Shown here piece by piece: positions 5,361 through 12,512 of a stretch of DNA of 17,310 bases (positions are counted from its first letter, which is position 1; each line of letters opens with the position of its first letter). The DNA comes from DAOTZU01 sp034433995. Its GTDB lineage: Bacteria; Chloroflexota; Anaerolineae; UBA1429. The stretch is taken from assembly GCA_034433995.1 (NCBI GenBank), contig DAOTZU010000291.1:1-17310 (forward strand). The letters run 5' to 3'. A model generated the notes under the pieces. That model made no database searches. It was not told where the DNA came from and worked only from the letters and a program-made list of their open reading frames with translations. The position numbers were made by a program, and so were the translations under genes.

Positions 5361-6287
5361 ATGGGCAGAATCTATCCGGATATCACCGCAACCATCGGCC
5401 GCACGCCGCTAGTGCGCCTGAACCGCGTGGCCGCGGGCTTGGGGGCCGAGGTCTTGGCCAAGGTGGAGGCTTTTAACCCGGGGGCCAGCGTCAAGGATCG
5501 CATCGGGTTGAGCATGATCGTGGCCGCCGAAAAAGAGGGCAAGATCGGCCCCGGGACGACCATCATCGAGCCCACCAGCGGCAACACGGGCATCGCCCTG
5601 GCCCTGGTGGCCGCGGCCCGAGGCTACCGGCTCATCTTGACCATGCCCGAGACCATGAGCGTGGAGCGCCGCAGCCTCCTCAAGGCTTTCGGCGCGGAGC
5701 TGGTGTTGACGCCCGGTAGCGAGGGGATGCGAGGCGCCATTCGCAAGGCCGAAGAATTGCTCGAGATCATTCCCAATAGCTTTATGCCCCAGCAATTCAA
5801 GAATCCGGCCAACCCGCAGATTCATCGCGAGACCACCGCCGTGGAGATCTGGGAGGACACCGACGGGCGGGTGGATATCCTCGTGGCGGGGGTGGGCACG
5901 GGGGGCACCATCACCGGGGGGGCCGAGGTGATCAAGGCGCGCAAGCCCAGCTTCCGGGCCATCGCCGTGGAGCCGGAGGGCTCGCCCGTCCTCTCGGGCG
6001 GGAAGCCCGGCCCGCACCGGATCCAGGGGATCGGCGCCGGGTTCGTGCCCGACGTGCTGCGCCTGGACCTGGTGGACGAGATCATCAAGGTCAGCGAGGA
6101 GGCCGCCTTTGGCACGGCGCGTCGCCTGGCGCGGGAGGAGGGCATCCTGGTGGGCATCTCCTCCGGTGCGGCGGCCCATGCCGCCTTGCAGGTGGCAGCG
6201 CGCCCCGAAAACGCCGGCAAGGTGATCGTGGTGATCCTGCCGGATACCGGCCAGCGTTACTTGAGCATGAACCTGTTCGAAGGCTAG
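5361..6287 (+). CDS. cysK: Cysteine synthase (O-acetylserine sulfhydrylase)
   Basis: A 308-residue PLP enzyme of the CysK/CysM family, full length. It joins sulfide to O-acetylserine to make cysteine in the cytoplasm. Visible motifs: the PLP lysine in NPGASVKDRIGL (Lys45); the substrate loop PTSGNTG (71-77); the phosphate-binding loop GTGGTITG (179-186); KPGPHRIQGIGAGFVP; and the SSGA serine region (about 268-270). The C-terminus ends PDTGQRYLS plus MNLFEG, as in CysK. The KPG.H.IQGIG signature favours CysK over CysM or cystathionine beta-synthase. An AAGGAG box lies 8 nt before the ATG. It is the second gene of the Rrf2 operon, which suggests regulation by cysteine, sulfur or Fe-S status. 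In Firmicutes CysK itself is a co-repressor with the Rrf2 protein CymR, so a regulatory partnership here is possible but unproven. No serine acetyltransferase gene is nearby. Confidence 0.95.
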   Translation: MGRIYPDITATIGRTPLVRLNRVAAGLGAEVLAKVEAFNPGASVKDRIGLSMIVAAEKEGKIGPGTTIIEPTSGNTGIALALVAAARGYRLILTMPETMSVERRSLLKAFGAELVLTPGSEGMRGAIRKAEELLEIIPNSFMPQQFKNPANPQIHRETTAVEIWEDTDGRVDILVAGVGTGGTITGGAEVIKARKPSFRAIAVEPEGSPVLSGGKPGPHRIQGIGAGFVPDVLRLDLVDEIIKVSEEAAFGTARRLAREEGILVGISSGAAAHAALQVAARPENAGKVIVVILPDTGQRYLSMNLFEG

Positions 6288-6325
6288 CTCGGCGCAACGG
6301 GCAGCCGGCCCAAGGGGGCTGGGGG
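6288..6325. other. Short convergent gap with a possible weak bidirectional hairpin
   Basis: The 38 bp between the converging cysK and FecR-like genes contain CAGCC and GGCTG arms (about 6302-6321) with an internal GCCC/GGG match. The stem is imperfect and no T-tract follows on either strand, so termination here is only a possibility. Confidence 0.25.
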
Positions 6326-8179
6326 CTAACCTTGGCGTCGGGGCGTGCGGGTGGGCAGGGGCGACCAAGGAGGCGCCGCCGTGGGTGAGGGGGCGGGCTC
6401 CTCAGAGGGCGGCGGAGGCGTGGCCCGCTCGCCGGTCGAAGGCGTGGGCGTGGCCGTAGGAAGGGGCTGCTCCACCGCCTCCACGACGATCACGATGGCA
6501 TAGAGGGCATCGTTGGGCCCGCGCACCGCCTTCACCCCCGCCTTGCGGCCGAGGGCAGGTTGGCCGCGAACCTCGGTGCGCGCCGTCACGGTGACCGCCC
6601 GCCCGCCAATGACCCAAGTGCCGAGCCGTCCGGCGGGCAGATGCTGGATGATGCCCCCAAAGCGGATGATTTCTGGCGTGCGGCTGGGCGGCGGAGGGGT
6701 GGGCGTCTCCAGAGGTTGTGAGGTGGGCATTCCCGTGGGTTGGGGCGTGGGCGTCCTGGCCGGCTCTTGGATGCCGATGCGCAGGGCCAAGAGATTCCCC
6801 TCCGGCCCGCGCACGGCCTCCACGTTCGCCCAGCGTCCCACCTCCGGCGTGCCCACGATGCGCGTCTGCGCCGTCACCAACACCGTCTGCCCGCCGATGA
6901 CCCAAGCGCCCCGCTGCGCGGGCGGAAAGCTTTGCAAGATGCCGCCGAAACGGACCAGCTCCCACGTGCGGCTGGGCCAAGGCGTCTCGGCGATGGCGCT
7001 GGGTGTGGCGCCGGGAGTCGTGGCCGGAGGCGTGATGGGCGGCGCGGTGGCCTCTGGCGTAGGAGGCGGCGTGCAAGTCACCTCCGGCAGGGCAGTGGGG
7101 CGGAGCGTGGCCAATGCCCCCGGCGTCGGCCTCCGCGTTTCCCGTTCCTCGCCGGCCGGTGTGGGCTGCAATGTGGCCAGCTCGGTGGCCCGGCCACTGG
7201 GCTGCGGCGTCCCTGTGGGGCGTGGTGAGGGGATGGGGCGCAGCGTGCGGGTGGCCGTGGGCAGCCCCTTGCGGGGCCGGGTCGCGCTCGGCACGGCGTC
7301 GGCCGCCGGCGAGGGCGTGGCCGTGGGCACCAAGGTGGGCAGCAGGGTCACGGCGCCGCCGGCGGGCACCAGGGCCTCCTCCAGCGGAGCCAGCATCACC
7401 GTCTCTTGGGCGCTGATCAACTGCACTGCCCCGTCCAACACCGTCACCCGCGTCTCGGCATCCTCCACCAACACGGCAAAGGTGGTGCCGTGGACGGCGA
7501 TATGCACCGTGGGCGAGCGCACCTCGAAGGACGAACGGGCCGAGAGCGCCGCCACATCATAGAGGGCATAGCTCTGGTGTTGCTCGATGAGAATCTGATA
7601 GGGCGCGCCCCAAAGGGACGAACGCAAGGTGTTCAGGGTGATCTCGGCGCCGGGGCCCAGCTCCAACGCGGTCCCCTCAAAGAGGGTGAGCAGGGCTTGG
7701 CCCTCTTGAAGGCGCAGGGAATCGCCCTCGCGCAGGGGTTGGCCCGCTTGGAAAGGTTGCCAGGAGGTGCCCCCCGCCGGGAGGGTTTCTGCCCTGCCCG
7801 CGAGCAGAGCCAGGGTCGCTTCACGGCTGCGCAGGGCGGGATACTGCCCCAAGGGGACAAGGATCGCCACCAAGAGCAGCAACGCCGCCGCCAGCCCCCA
7901 AAGGGGCCGCCAACCCCAGGCCGGAGCGCGGGATGAGGCTTGCGGGTGCGTGGCCGATGCGGGGAAACTGGCCTTGACCCTGCGGACGAGCTCCTCCGGC
8001 GGCGCCACCGTGCGGTCGCTGCGGGCGACCTGGCGAATGCGCGCAAGCCAGGCCAGATCCGCCTGGCAGCGAGGGCAACCGGCGGCGAGGTGCGCCTCCA
8101 CCTCGCGCTGCCTCTCCGCCGTCAGGCGCCCCTCCTGCCATTCTGCCAGCTCTTCCAGCTTGATCGGATGGATGCGCAT
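6326..8179 (-). CDS. Putative anti-sigma factor/FecR-domain membrane protein with two DUF5666-like repeats
   Basis: A 617-residue protein encoded 4 bp after the sigma-factor gene. Residues 1-50 form a zinc-finger anti-sigma-like segment, with His30, Cys35 and Cys38 in EAHLAAGCPRC (H-x4-C-x2-C, one residue longer than the usual H-x3-C-x2-C spacing). A single membrane helix is at about 93-110. Residues 150-270 form a FecR-like beta domain (for example SPTVHIAVHGTTFAVLVED). Residues 280-400 are a long Pro/Thr-rich linker. Two similar repeats at about 405-473 and 502-571 each contain (R)FGGI..., WVIGG and a closing AVRGP, resembling DUF5666 extracytoplasmic domains. A Pro/Thr tail ends the protein. 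The order suggests a cytoplasmic sigma-binding head, one helix and a large outside sensor or ligand-binding part. Translation is probably coupled to the sigma gene. Topology and sensing role are inferred; the domain names are assigned by eye. Confidence 0.82.
   Translation of the reverse strand: MRIHPIKLEELAEWQEGRLTAERQREVEAHLAAGCPRCQADLAWLARIRQVARSDRTVAPPEELVRRVKASFPASATHPQASSRAPAWGWRPLWGLAAALLLLVAILVPLGQYPALRSREATLALLAGRAETLPAGGTSWQPFQAGQPLREGDSLRLQEGQALLTLFEGTALELGPGAEITLNTLRSSLWGAPYQILIEQHQSYALYDVAALSARSSFEVRSPTVHIAVHGTTFAVLVEDAETRVTVLDGAVQLISAQETVMLAPLEEALVPAGGAVTLLPTLVPTATPSPAADAVPSATRPRKGLPTATRTLRPIPSPRPTGTPQPSGRATELATLQPTPAGEERETRRPTPGALATLRPTALPEVTCTPPPTPEATAPPITPPATTPGATPSAIAETPWPSRTWELVRFGGILQSFPPAQRGAWVIGGQTVLVTAQTRIVGTPEVGRWANVEAVRGPEGNLLALRIGIQEPARTPTPQPTGMPTSQPLETPTPPPPSRTPEIIRFGGIIQHLPAGRLGTWVIGGRAVTVTARTEVRGQPALGRKAGVKAVRGPNDALYAIVIVVEAVEQPLPTATPTPSTGERATPPPPSEEPAPSPTAAPPWSPLPTRTPRRQG
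6467..6676 (-). repeat. DUF5666-like repeat 2 within the FecR-domain protein
   Basis: It encodes residues 502-571 (EIIRFGGIIQHLPAGRLGTW...WVIGGRAVTVTARTEV...AVRGPNDALYAIVIV). It is clearly homologous to the repeat at 6761-6967, with the motifs in the same order and spacing, so the pair arose by tandem duplication inside the gene. Confidence 0.75.
6761..6967 (-). repeat. DUF5666-like repeat 1 within the FecR-domain protein
   Basis: It encodes residues 405-473 (WELVRFGGILQSFPPAQRGAW... WVIGGQTVLVTAQTRI... AVRGPEGNLLALRIGI). It is separated from repeat 2 by a Pro/Thr-rich spacer of about 28 residues. Confidence 0.75.
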
Positions 8180-8183
8180 CCCC

Positions 8184-8753
8184 TTACCCCATCCCCATGG
8201 CCGTCAAGATCTCGCGCAATTTGTGCAAACACCGTCCCCGGGTGGGACCGATGCTGCCCACCGGCATCCCCAGCCTGCGGCCGATCTCTTCGTAGGCCAG
8301 CTCTTCGGGCTCGTAATACAAGAGCCACAACAACTTGCGGCAGCGTTCCCCCAAACGTCTTAGGGCGTCACGGAGCAGTGCCTGCTCGATCCACAGCTCA
8401 GCTTCATGCGGATCGTCGCTCCCTGGGCCTTGTTCCAGCTGGGCCAGGGCGGCCACATCCTCGCTGACCGGCTCGCGTTGCCGCTTGCGGATCAAGTTCC
8501 ACGTCTCGCGTTTGGCCGTGGTGATGAGCCACTTGGCCAATCCTTGGGGCTCGCGGATGGTGGGCAAATGTTGCACCAGCAGGGCAAAGACGGTCTGGAA
8601 CACATCCGCCGCGTCCTCCTCAGCCAGGCCGTGGCGCAAGGGGATGGTGTACACCAGCCGCTGGTAGCGTTCCACCAGCGCCTCCCAGGCCCATGTTTCG
8701 CCTCGGCTGCAGGCAGCAAGGAGTTCCCCATCGCTCGGATCCACTGTGGTCAT
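8184..8753 (-). CDS. ECF-type RNA polymerase sigma factor
   Basis: About 189 residues, the size of an extracytoplasmic-function sigma factor. Region 2, which binds core polymerase and the -10 element, is seen in WEALVERYQRLVYTIPLRHG, AEEDAADVFQTVFALLVQHL and AKWLITTAKRETWNLIRKRQ. Region 4, which reads the -35 element, is near the C-terminus, with the helix-turn-helix ELAYEEIGRRLGMPVGSIGP followed by TRGRCLHKLREIL. The start is uncertain. The frame opens at a TTG (8774) with no ribosome-binding site, and the first ATG (8753) has AAAAAGG only 2 nt away; I chose the ATG because it gives a typical ECF N-terminus. It is followed after 4 bp by the putative anti-sigma/FecR protein, the usual sigma/anti-sigma order. 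Its own promoter looks like a housekeeping one and not an obvious ECF (GGAAC/CGTC) autoregulated one. The regulon is unknown. Confidence 0.93.
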   Translation of the reverse strand: MTTVDPSDGELLAACSRGETWAWEALVERYQRLVYTIPLRHGLAEEDAADVFQTVFALLVQHLPTIREPQGLAKWLITTAKRETWNLIRKRQREPVSEDVAALAQLEQGPGSDDPHEAELWIEQALLRDALRRLGERCRKLLWLLYYEPEELAYEEIGRRLGMPVGSIGPTRGRCLHKLREILTAMGMG

Positions 8754-8790
8754 CACCTTTTTGCGACCGGTCAACTAAAAAGAGGATTAG

Positions 8791-8802
8791 CTTGGGCCCA
8801 AG
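8791..8802. repeat. Perfect 12-bp palindrome in the sigma-factor leader
   Basis: CTTGGGCCCAAG lies between the predicted start site (near 8810) and the sigma gene. It could be a small operator or chance in GC-rich DNA. Confidence 0.35.
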
Positions 8803-8816
8803 ATACTATCTCCCAC

Positions 8817-8844
8817 ATTTTATTTTGGAACCCTGGGGCGTCAA
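8817..8844 (-). promoter_or_regulatory. Promoter of the sigma factor/FecR operon
   Basis: On the minus strand TTGACG (complement of 8839-8844), a 16-bp spacer and TAAAAT (complement of 8817-8822). The predicted start near 8810 leaves a leader of 36 nt (TTG start) or 57 nt (ATG start). The same TTGACG and 16-bp spacer arrangement drives the peptide importer. Confidence 0.6.
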
Positions 8845-8852
8845 GCGATCCG

Positions 8853-8871
8853 CCAGACCTGTCAGGTCTGG
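8853..8871. repeat. Palindromic hairpin in the divergent sigma/lipid-kinase gap
   Basis: CCAGACCT (8853-8860), loop GTC, AGGTCTGG (8864-8871): a perfect 8-bp stem with a 3-nt loop, the same geometry as the cluster at 4721-4808. It lies just upstream of the -35 box of the sigma operon promoter. It is likely a dispersed palindromic repeat; an operator role is possible. Confidence 0.65.
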
Positions 8872-8904
8872 GGCGTAGAGGTTCGGCTAGCGCCGCGCAA
8901 CGGC

Positions 8905-8933
8905 TTGGAGCACCCGGTGTTATGTGTTATATC
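8905..8933 (+). promoter_or_regulatory. Possible promoter of the lipid-kinase gene
   Basis: TTGGAG (8905-8910), a 17-bp spacer and TATATC (8928-8933), preceded by TGT as in extended -10 promoters. Each box matches only partly, so confidence is low; it is the best candidate in front of the gene. Confidence 0.35.
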
Positions 8934-8965
8934 TTCTGGCTCAAAAATACCAGGAGGACATGCGG

Positions 8966-9889
8966 ATGCCCAAGATCAAAGTGATCGTCAATCCCACCGC
9001 CGGCCACGGCTATGGCGCCCAAGCCTCGCCCATCATCCGGCAGATTCTGACCCGCCTGGGCGCCGATTTCGATTTGGTGCACACCACGGCGCCGGGGGAG
9101 GCTACGCTTTTGGCCCGCCAGGCCCGCGCGGAAGGTTACGAGATCATCGTCGCCGTCGGCGGCGATGGCACCTCCCACGAGGTGGTCAACGGCCTTATGG
9201 TGCCGGGCAATGGCCCGGTGGCCGGGACTCTGGGCTGCATCCCCGCCGGCTCGGGCAACGATTTCGCCGAGATGAACGGCGCCCCCCGGGATCTGGAGGC
9301 CGCCTGCCGGCTCATCGTCGCCGGCGCCAGCCGGCTGGTGGATCTGGGCCAGGTGACCATTGATGGCAAGATCACCCAGTATTTTGCCAACGCGGTGGGC
9401 ATCGGCTTCGACGGCGTGGTGACCAGGGAGCGGCTCAAGTTCAAGTACCTGCGCGGCATGGCCCTATATCTACCGGTGGTGCTCAAGACGATCTTTGTGA
9501 CCATGCGCCCGCCGCGGATCGAGCTCCGTTACGATGACGAGACCTTTCACCAACGCACCTTGATGACCGTCATCTCCAACGGCCCCCGGGAGGGGGGCGC
9601 GTTTCTGGTGGCGCCCGCGGCGCGCTGCAACGATGGCGAGTTGGATTTGACCGTGGTGGAGACCATGCCCAAGCTCAGCATGTTGGCCATGGTGCCGCGC
9701 TTTATGAGCGGCTCCCATATCCGGCACAGGCTGGTGAAGAGCCTGCGGGCGCGGCAGATCTGCGTCACCTCAGAGGATCCCCTTTATCTCCATGTGGATG
9801 GCGAGCTCCCCTGCGAGGAGGCGCACCAGGTCGAGGTGCGGGTGGTCCCCGCGTGTTTGCGCATGATCGCCCCACCGTCCCATTCCTAA
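8966..9889 (+). CDS. Diacylglycerol kinase-family lipid kinase (YegS/BmrU/DgkB type)
   Basis: A 307-residue protein with the diacylglycerol-kinase catalytic fold, the usual length for YegS/DgkB proteins. It would phosphorylate a lipid such as diacylglycerol or a long-chain base with ATP at the inner face of the membrane. Visible motifs: the opening IKVIVNPTAGHG; the nucleotide loop VGGDGTSHEVVNGL (GGDGT at 65-69); and PAGSGNDFAEM (95-103). The C-terminal half has FANAVGIGFDG, LMTVISNG and LHVDGE, all typical. The frame is open 14 codons further upstream, but the chosen ATG has AGGAGG exactly 8 nt before it and gives the family N-terminus. It is transcribed away from the sigma operon; the next gene has its own -10 box 40 bp downstream. 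The exact lipid substrate cannot be told from the sequence. Confidence 0.92.
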   Translation: MPKIKVIVNPTAGHGYGAQASPIIRQILTRLGADFDLVHTTAPGEATLLARQARAEGYEIIVAVGGDGTSHEVVNGLMVPGNGPVAGTLGCIPAGSGNDFAEMNGAPRDLEAACRLIVAGASRLVDLGQVTIDGKITQYFANAVGIGFDGVVTRERLKFKYLRGMALYLPVVLKTIFVTMRPPRIELRYDDETFHQRTLMTVISNGPREGGAFLVAPAARCNDGELDLTVVETMPKLSMLAMVPRFMSGSHIRHRLVKSLRARQICVTSEDPLYLHVDGELPCEEAHQVEVRVVPACLRMIAPPSHS

Positions 9890-9928
9890 CGGCCTTGCGC
9901 TGCACTACCTTTTTGCGGGGCCAGCGTA

Positions 9929-9934
9929 TATAAT
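9929..9934 (+). promoter_or_regulatory. -10 box upstream of the Yip1-family gene
   Basis: A perfect TATAAT lies 42 bp before the Yip1-family ATG, within GTATATAATACAC. No good -35 box is found at the normal distance, so it may depend on an activator or be weak. Confidence 0.45.
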
Positions 9935-9976
9935 ACACATAGGATCCGCCACCATTCAGCGCAAAGGGGGGAAACG

Positions 9977-10486
9977 ATGCTACAAAAGATCTTGAATCGG
10001 CTGGTTCGCATGGTCAAGTTCGACGCCAAGGTTTGGGAAGAGATCGAACACGACGAAGAGGCCAACATGGAGGCGCTGGTGATCGTCCTCGCGGCCTCGC
10101 TGCTCTCGGCCATCGGTTCGGCGGTGGCCCAACGGTCGGTCGGCGCCTTCTTTGCCACGTTGATCAGCGGCGCGCTGCTGAACTGGTTGCTCTGGAGCTG
10201 GCTGACCATGTTCATCGGCACCAAGCTCTTCCAAGGCCAGGCCACCTTCTGGGAGATGGCCCGCACCCTGGGTTACGCCAACGCGCCGGTGGCGCTGGGC
10301 CTGTTGGCGGTGATCCCTTGCCTGGGAGTCTTTATCGGCCTCCTGGGCCTGGTGTTGGCCGTGGTATTTGGCTTTTTTGCCGTGCGCGAAGCATTGGACC
10401 TGCCCACGGAGAAGGCCATCATCACCATCGTCATCGGCTGGGTGATCCTGGTAGTGATCAATGTCCTGCTGAACATCATCCTCTAA
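9977..10486 (+). CDS. Yip1-domain integral membrane protein
   Basis: A 169-residue protein of the YIP1 superfamily, about the usual bacterial length. A short amphipathic N-terminus (MLQKILNRLVRMVKF) leads into DAKVWEEIEHDEEANMEAL, matching the 'P..vf..l..dp..w.alliv' opening of YIP1 proteins. Four to five hydrophobic helices follow, at about 31-52, 56-80, 103-121, 122-140 and 150-169, including the family-typical GYANAPVALGLLAVIPCLG. The ATG has a purine-rich AAAGGGGGG box 5 nt upstream. Its own -10 box and a strong terminator make it a single-gene unit. Bacterial YIP1 proteins have no settled function; eukaryotic relatives act in vesicle trafficking. A role in membrane organisation is only a guess. 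Confidence 0.85.
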   Translation: MLQKILNRLVRMVKFDAKVWEEIEHDEEANMEALVIVLAASLLSAIGSAVAQRSVGAFFATLISGALLNWLLWSWLTMFIGTKLFQGQATFWEMARTLGYANAPVALGLLAVIPCLGVFIGLLGLVLAVVFGFFAVREALDLPTEKAIITIVIGWVILVVINVLLNIIL

Positions 10487-10504
10487 GCCCCGCCCCATGG
10501 GCTG

Positions 10505-10535
10505 ACCCGGCCTCCCAGGAGGCCGGGTCTTTTTT
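10505..10535 (+). terminator. Rho-independent terminator after the Yip1-family gene
   Basis: ACCCGGCCTC and GAGGCCGGGT form a 10-bp GC-rich stem with a CCAG loop, followed at once by TCTTTTTT (to 10535). It starts 19 bp after the stop codon. This is the clearest intrinsic terminator in the window. Confidence 0.95.
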
Positions 10536-10544
10536 CTGCCGAGC

Positions 10545-10573
10545 TTGCATCGCCCTGCCCAAGGGCTTATACT
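10545..10573 (+). promoter_or_regulatory. Probable promoter of the lipoprotein-argJ operon
   Basis: TTGCAT (10545-10550), a 17-bp spacer and TATACT (10568-10573), directly after the terminator of the upstream gene. The start would be near 10580, leaving a leader of about 138 nt that contains a small CTTGCC/GGCAAG inverted repeat (10601-10627). The -35 match is partial. Confidence 0.5.
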
Positions 10574-10717
10574 TGGCCCGCGAACGCTGCCCTCACGCAG
10601 CTTGCCGGAGACTTGTCGCCAGGCAAGATGGAGCTTGGGGGCATGGGCCTATGGGTTTGGCTTGGAAGGGGCGGCCGAGGACTGACCGCCCAGCACCGAG
10701 AGGGTGGAAGGAGTTGC

Positions 10718-12499
10718 ATGAGACGAACCCTGCGCCGCTGGATGGTGGGGCTTGGGGTGCTGATTCTGTTGGTGAGCGCAGCGGGCTGCCAGCGCGCCAG
10801 CGAAAAGAGTGAACGGGCCAGCGCGGATTGGAGCCGCGGGATCAAGCTTGGCCAGGCGGCGATCAACAGCCCGGTCGGCATGACGGTCGGCGCCGCCGGC
10901 GAGGTGTATTTGGCCTGGGTGGGAGAGGACAGAGCCCAAGGGGGCGAGTTCCTGCAATGGGTGCATCTCGATGGGGCGGGCCGGGTCGTCGCCAGGAACC
11001 GTTTGCCCATCGAGATCGTGAACGCCACCCAGGTGGAGCTGGCACCGGCCGCCGAGGGCACGCTGCACCTGACCTGGCTCGACCGGAGGACCAAAGGGGC
11101 CTTCCTGTACCACGCTCGCCTGGATGCCTCCGGCACCGTGCTCGCGCCGCCCAGGGCCATCTCTTTGGCAGAGGCAGCCGCCCACAGTTACGCCCTGGCG
11201 CAGCGGGGCGATGGCAGCTTGGATATCTTTTGGGGGGCCAAAGAGGGGGCGGCCCCCGGCCTCTACCATCTCCTGCTCTCGCCCACAGGAGAGGTGCAGG
11301 AGGAGAACCGTCCCTTGGAGCGACTAGGGTTCGATCCCAACTGCCGCTTTGATGCCACAGGGACGCTCCATCTCGTCTGGCACGAGGAGACGGGATTGGA
11401 GCGCTTTCACATCTACTATGCCACTTTCGATCCCGTCCGGCGGGTGCTGGTCAACCCCACCCCTCTCGTCTCCTATGCCCTGGGCATCGGGCTGGTGGAA
11501 CATCGGCCGAGCCTGGGCCTGGCCGGCCAAGAAGTGTACATCTTTTGGTCCCGGGAACGCCGCGGCGGTGGCTTGAGCCAGCCCACGGCCGAGGCGTACT
11601 ATCTCACTTTCCCCGCCGGCCAACCGGAGCGAGCGGGCAGCCCGCGCCAGGTCAATATCCCGGCCAATAACCATCCTGCCTATATCCCTGTGAGCGAGGT
11701 ACCGCCGCTGACCCAGTGGGCCACCGTGCCTGCGGCCAGCCTGCCCGCGCAGTTCATCTATATGGCGTGTGCCGGCCCCAGCGCCGGCCCCAACTTGTTC
11801 ACCGCCTTTGCCGTGGAGCTGGTGGGGCGCACGAAAAGCATCGTCCAGGTCGTCACCACGGTCTGGCGTGAAGGGGAGCTGCAGGGATACCAGGTGAGCG
11901 GCAAGACCCGGAGCTCCTCCCTGCGGCCCAACTTGCTCGCGGATCCTCAGGGGCATTTGCATCTGGCCTGGCTCGACACCGCCGGTTTTGGCGCTTATGA
12001 CGTCTTTTACGCCAGCACCTCGCCTGCTGTACGGGCGGAGCTGAACCGGATCACCGGCCGTGATGTGGCCAACGCCTTTTTCGATTTTCTCTGGGGGGTA
12101 GCCCAGGCGGCCAGCTTTTTGCCCATCGTCTTTGCCTGGGTGTTTGTGCCCTTGATCTTGGTGGCGCTGTATTTGTTCATTCGGGTGGAAGGGGATCTGG
12201 CCCGGCGCGGCCCGCGGTGGATGCTCGTGGTGAGCATTTTGCTTTATATCGCCACCAAATACCTCTTTCGCTCCAACTGGATGGCGGCCCTCCCCTTGCC
12301 GCCCAATTTGGCGCCGGCCCTGGCCGATGCGTTCCTGTACGCCACACCGCTGGTGATCTCTGCCGTGGCCGGCCTGCTCACCTGGTTCTTTATCAAGCGT
12401 CGCGAGTATACATCGCTTTTTATGGCTTTTCTCGTATATGTGGCGTGCGATGCTGCGCTGACGCTACTCATCTATGTGCCAGGAATCCTGGCCGAATGA
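10718..12499 (+). CDS. Lipoprotein with propeller-like repeats and a C-terminal polytopic membrane domain
   Basis: A 593-residue protein of unknown function. Residues 1-23 are a lipoprotein signal peptide (RRTLRRWMVGLG, hydrophobic core, lipobox SAAGC), so Cys24 would be lipidated. Residues about 40-440 hold repeated short motifs of the 'LHL.W.D' kind: LHLTWLDRRT, LDIFWGAKEG, LHLVWHEETG, VYIFWSRERR and LHLAWLDTAG, each followed by a strand such as FLYHARLD, FHIYYATFD or YDVFYAST. This spacing is typical of beta-propeller blades of the sialidase/BNR-like type, though Asp-box motifs are not complete. From about residue 450 there are four predicted membrane helices (VFAWVFVPLILVALYLFIR through the end). 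The start is set by AAGGAG 5-6 nt before the ATG and by the signal peptide; an upstream in-frame ATG at 10613 would destroy that signal. argJ follows 13 bp downstream. A surface sensor or glycan-binding role is a guess. Confidence 0.8.
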   Translation: MRRTLRRWMVGLGVLILLVSAAGCQRASEKSERASADWSRGIKLGQAAINSPVGMTVGAAGEVYLAWVGEDRAQGGEFLQWVHLDGAGRVVARNRLPIEIVNATQVELAPAAEGTLHLTWLDRRTKGAFLYHARLDASGTVLAPPRAISLAEAAAHSYALAQRGDGSLDIFWGAKEGAAPGLYHLLLSPTGEVQEENRPLERLGFDPNCRFDATGTLHLVWHEETGLERFHIYYATFDPVRRVLVNPTPLVSYALGIGLVEHRPSLGLAGQEVYIFWSRERRGGGLSQPTAEAYYLTFPAGQPERAGSPRQVNIPANNHPAYIPVSEVPPLTQWATVPAASLPAQFIYMACAGPSAGPNLFTAFAVELVGRTKSIVQVVTTVWREGELQGYQVSGKTRSSSLRPNLLADPQGHLHLAWLDTAGFGAYDVFYASTSPAVRAELNRITGRDVANAFFDFLWGVAQAASFLPIVFAWVFVPLILVALYLFIRVEGDLARRGPRWMLVVSILLYIATKYLFRSNWMAALPLPPNLAPALADAFLYATPLVISAVAGLLTWFFIKRREYTSLFMAFLVYVACDAALTLLIYVPGILAE

Positions 12500-12512
12500 A
12501 GGAGAGGGGATC

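Noticed and set aside
5409..6368. Minus-strand frame of 319 codons opposite cysK
   Set aside because: cysK is unambiguous from its motifs; this frame is a compositional shadow.
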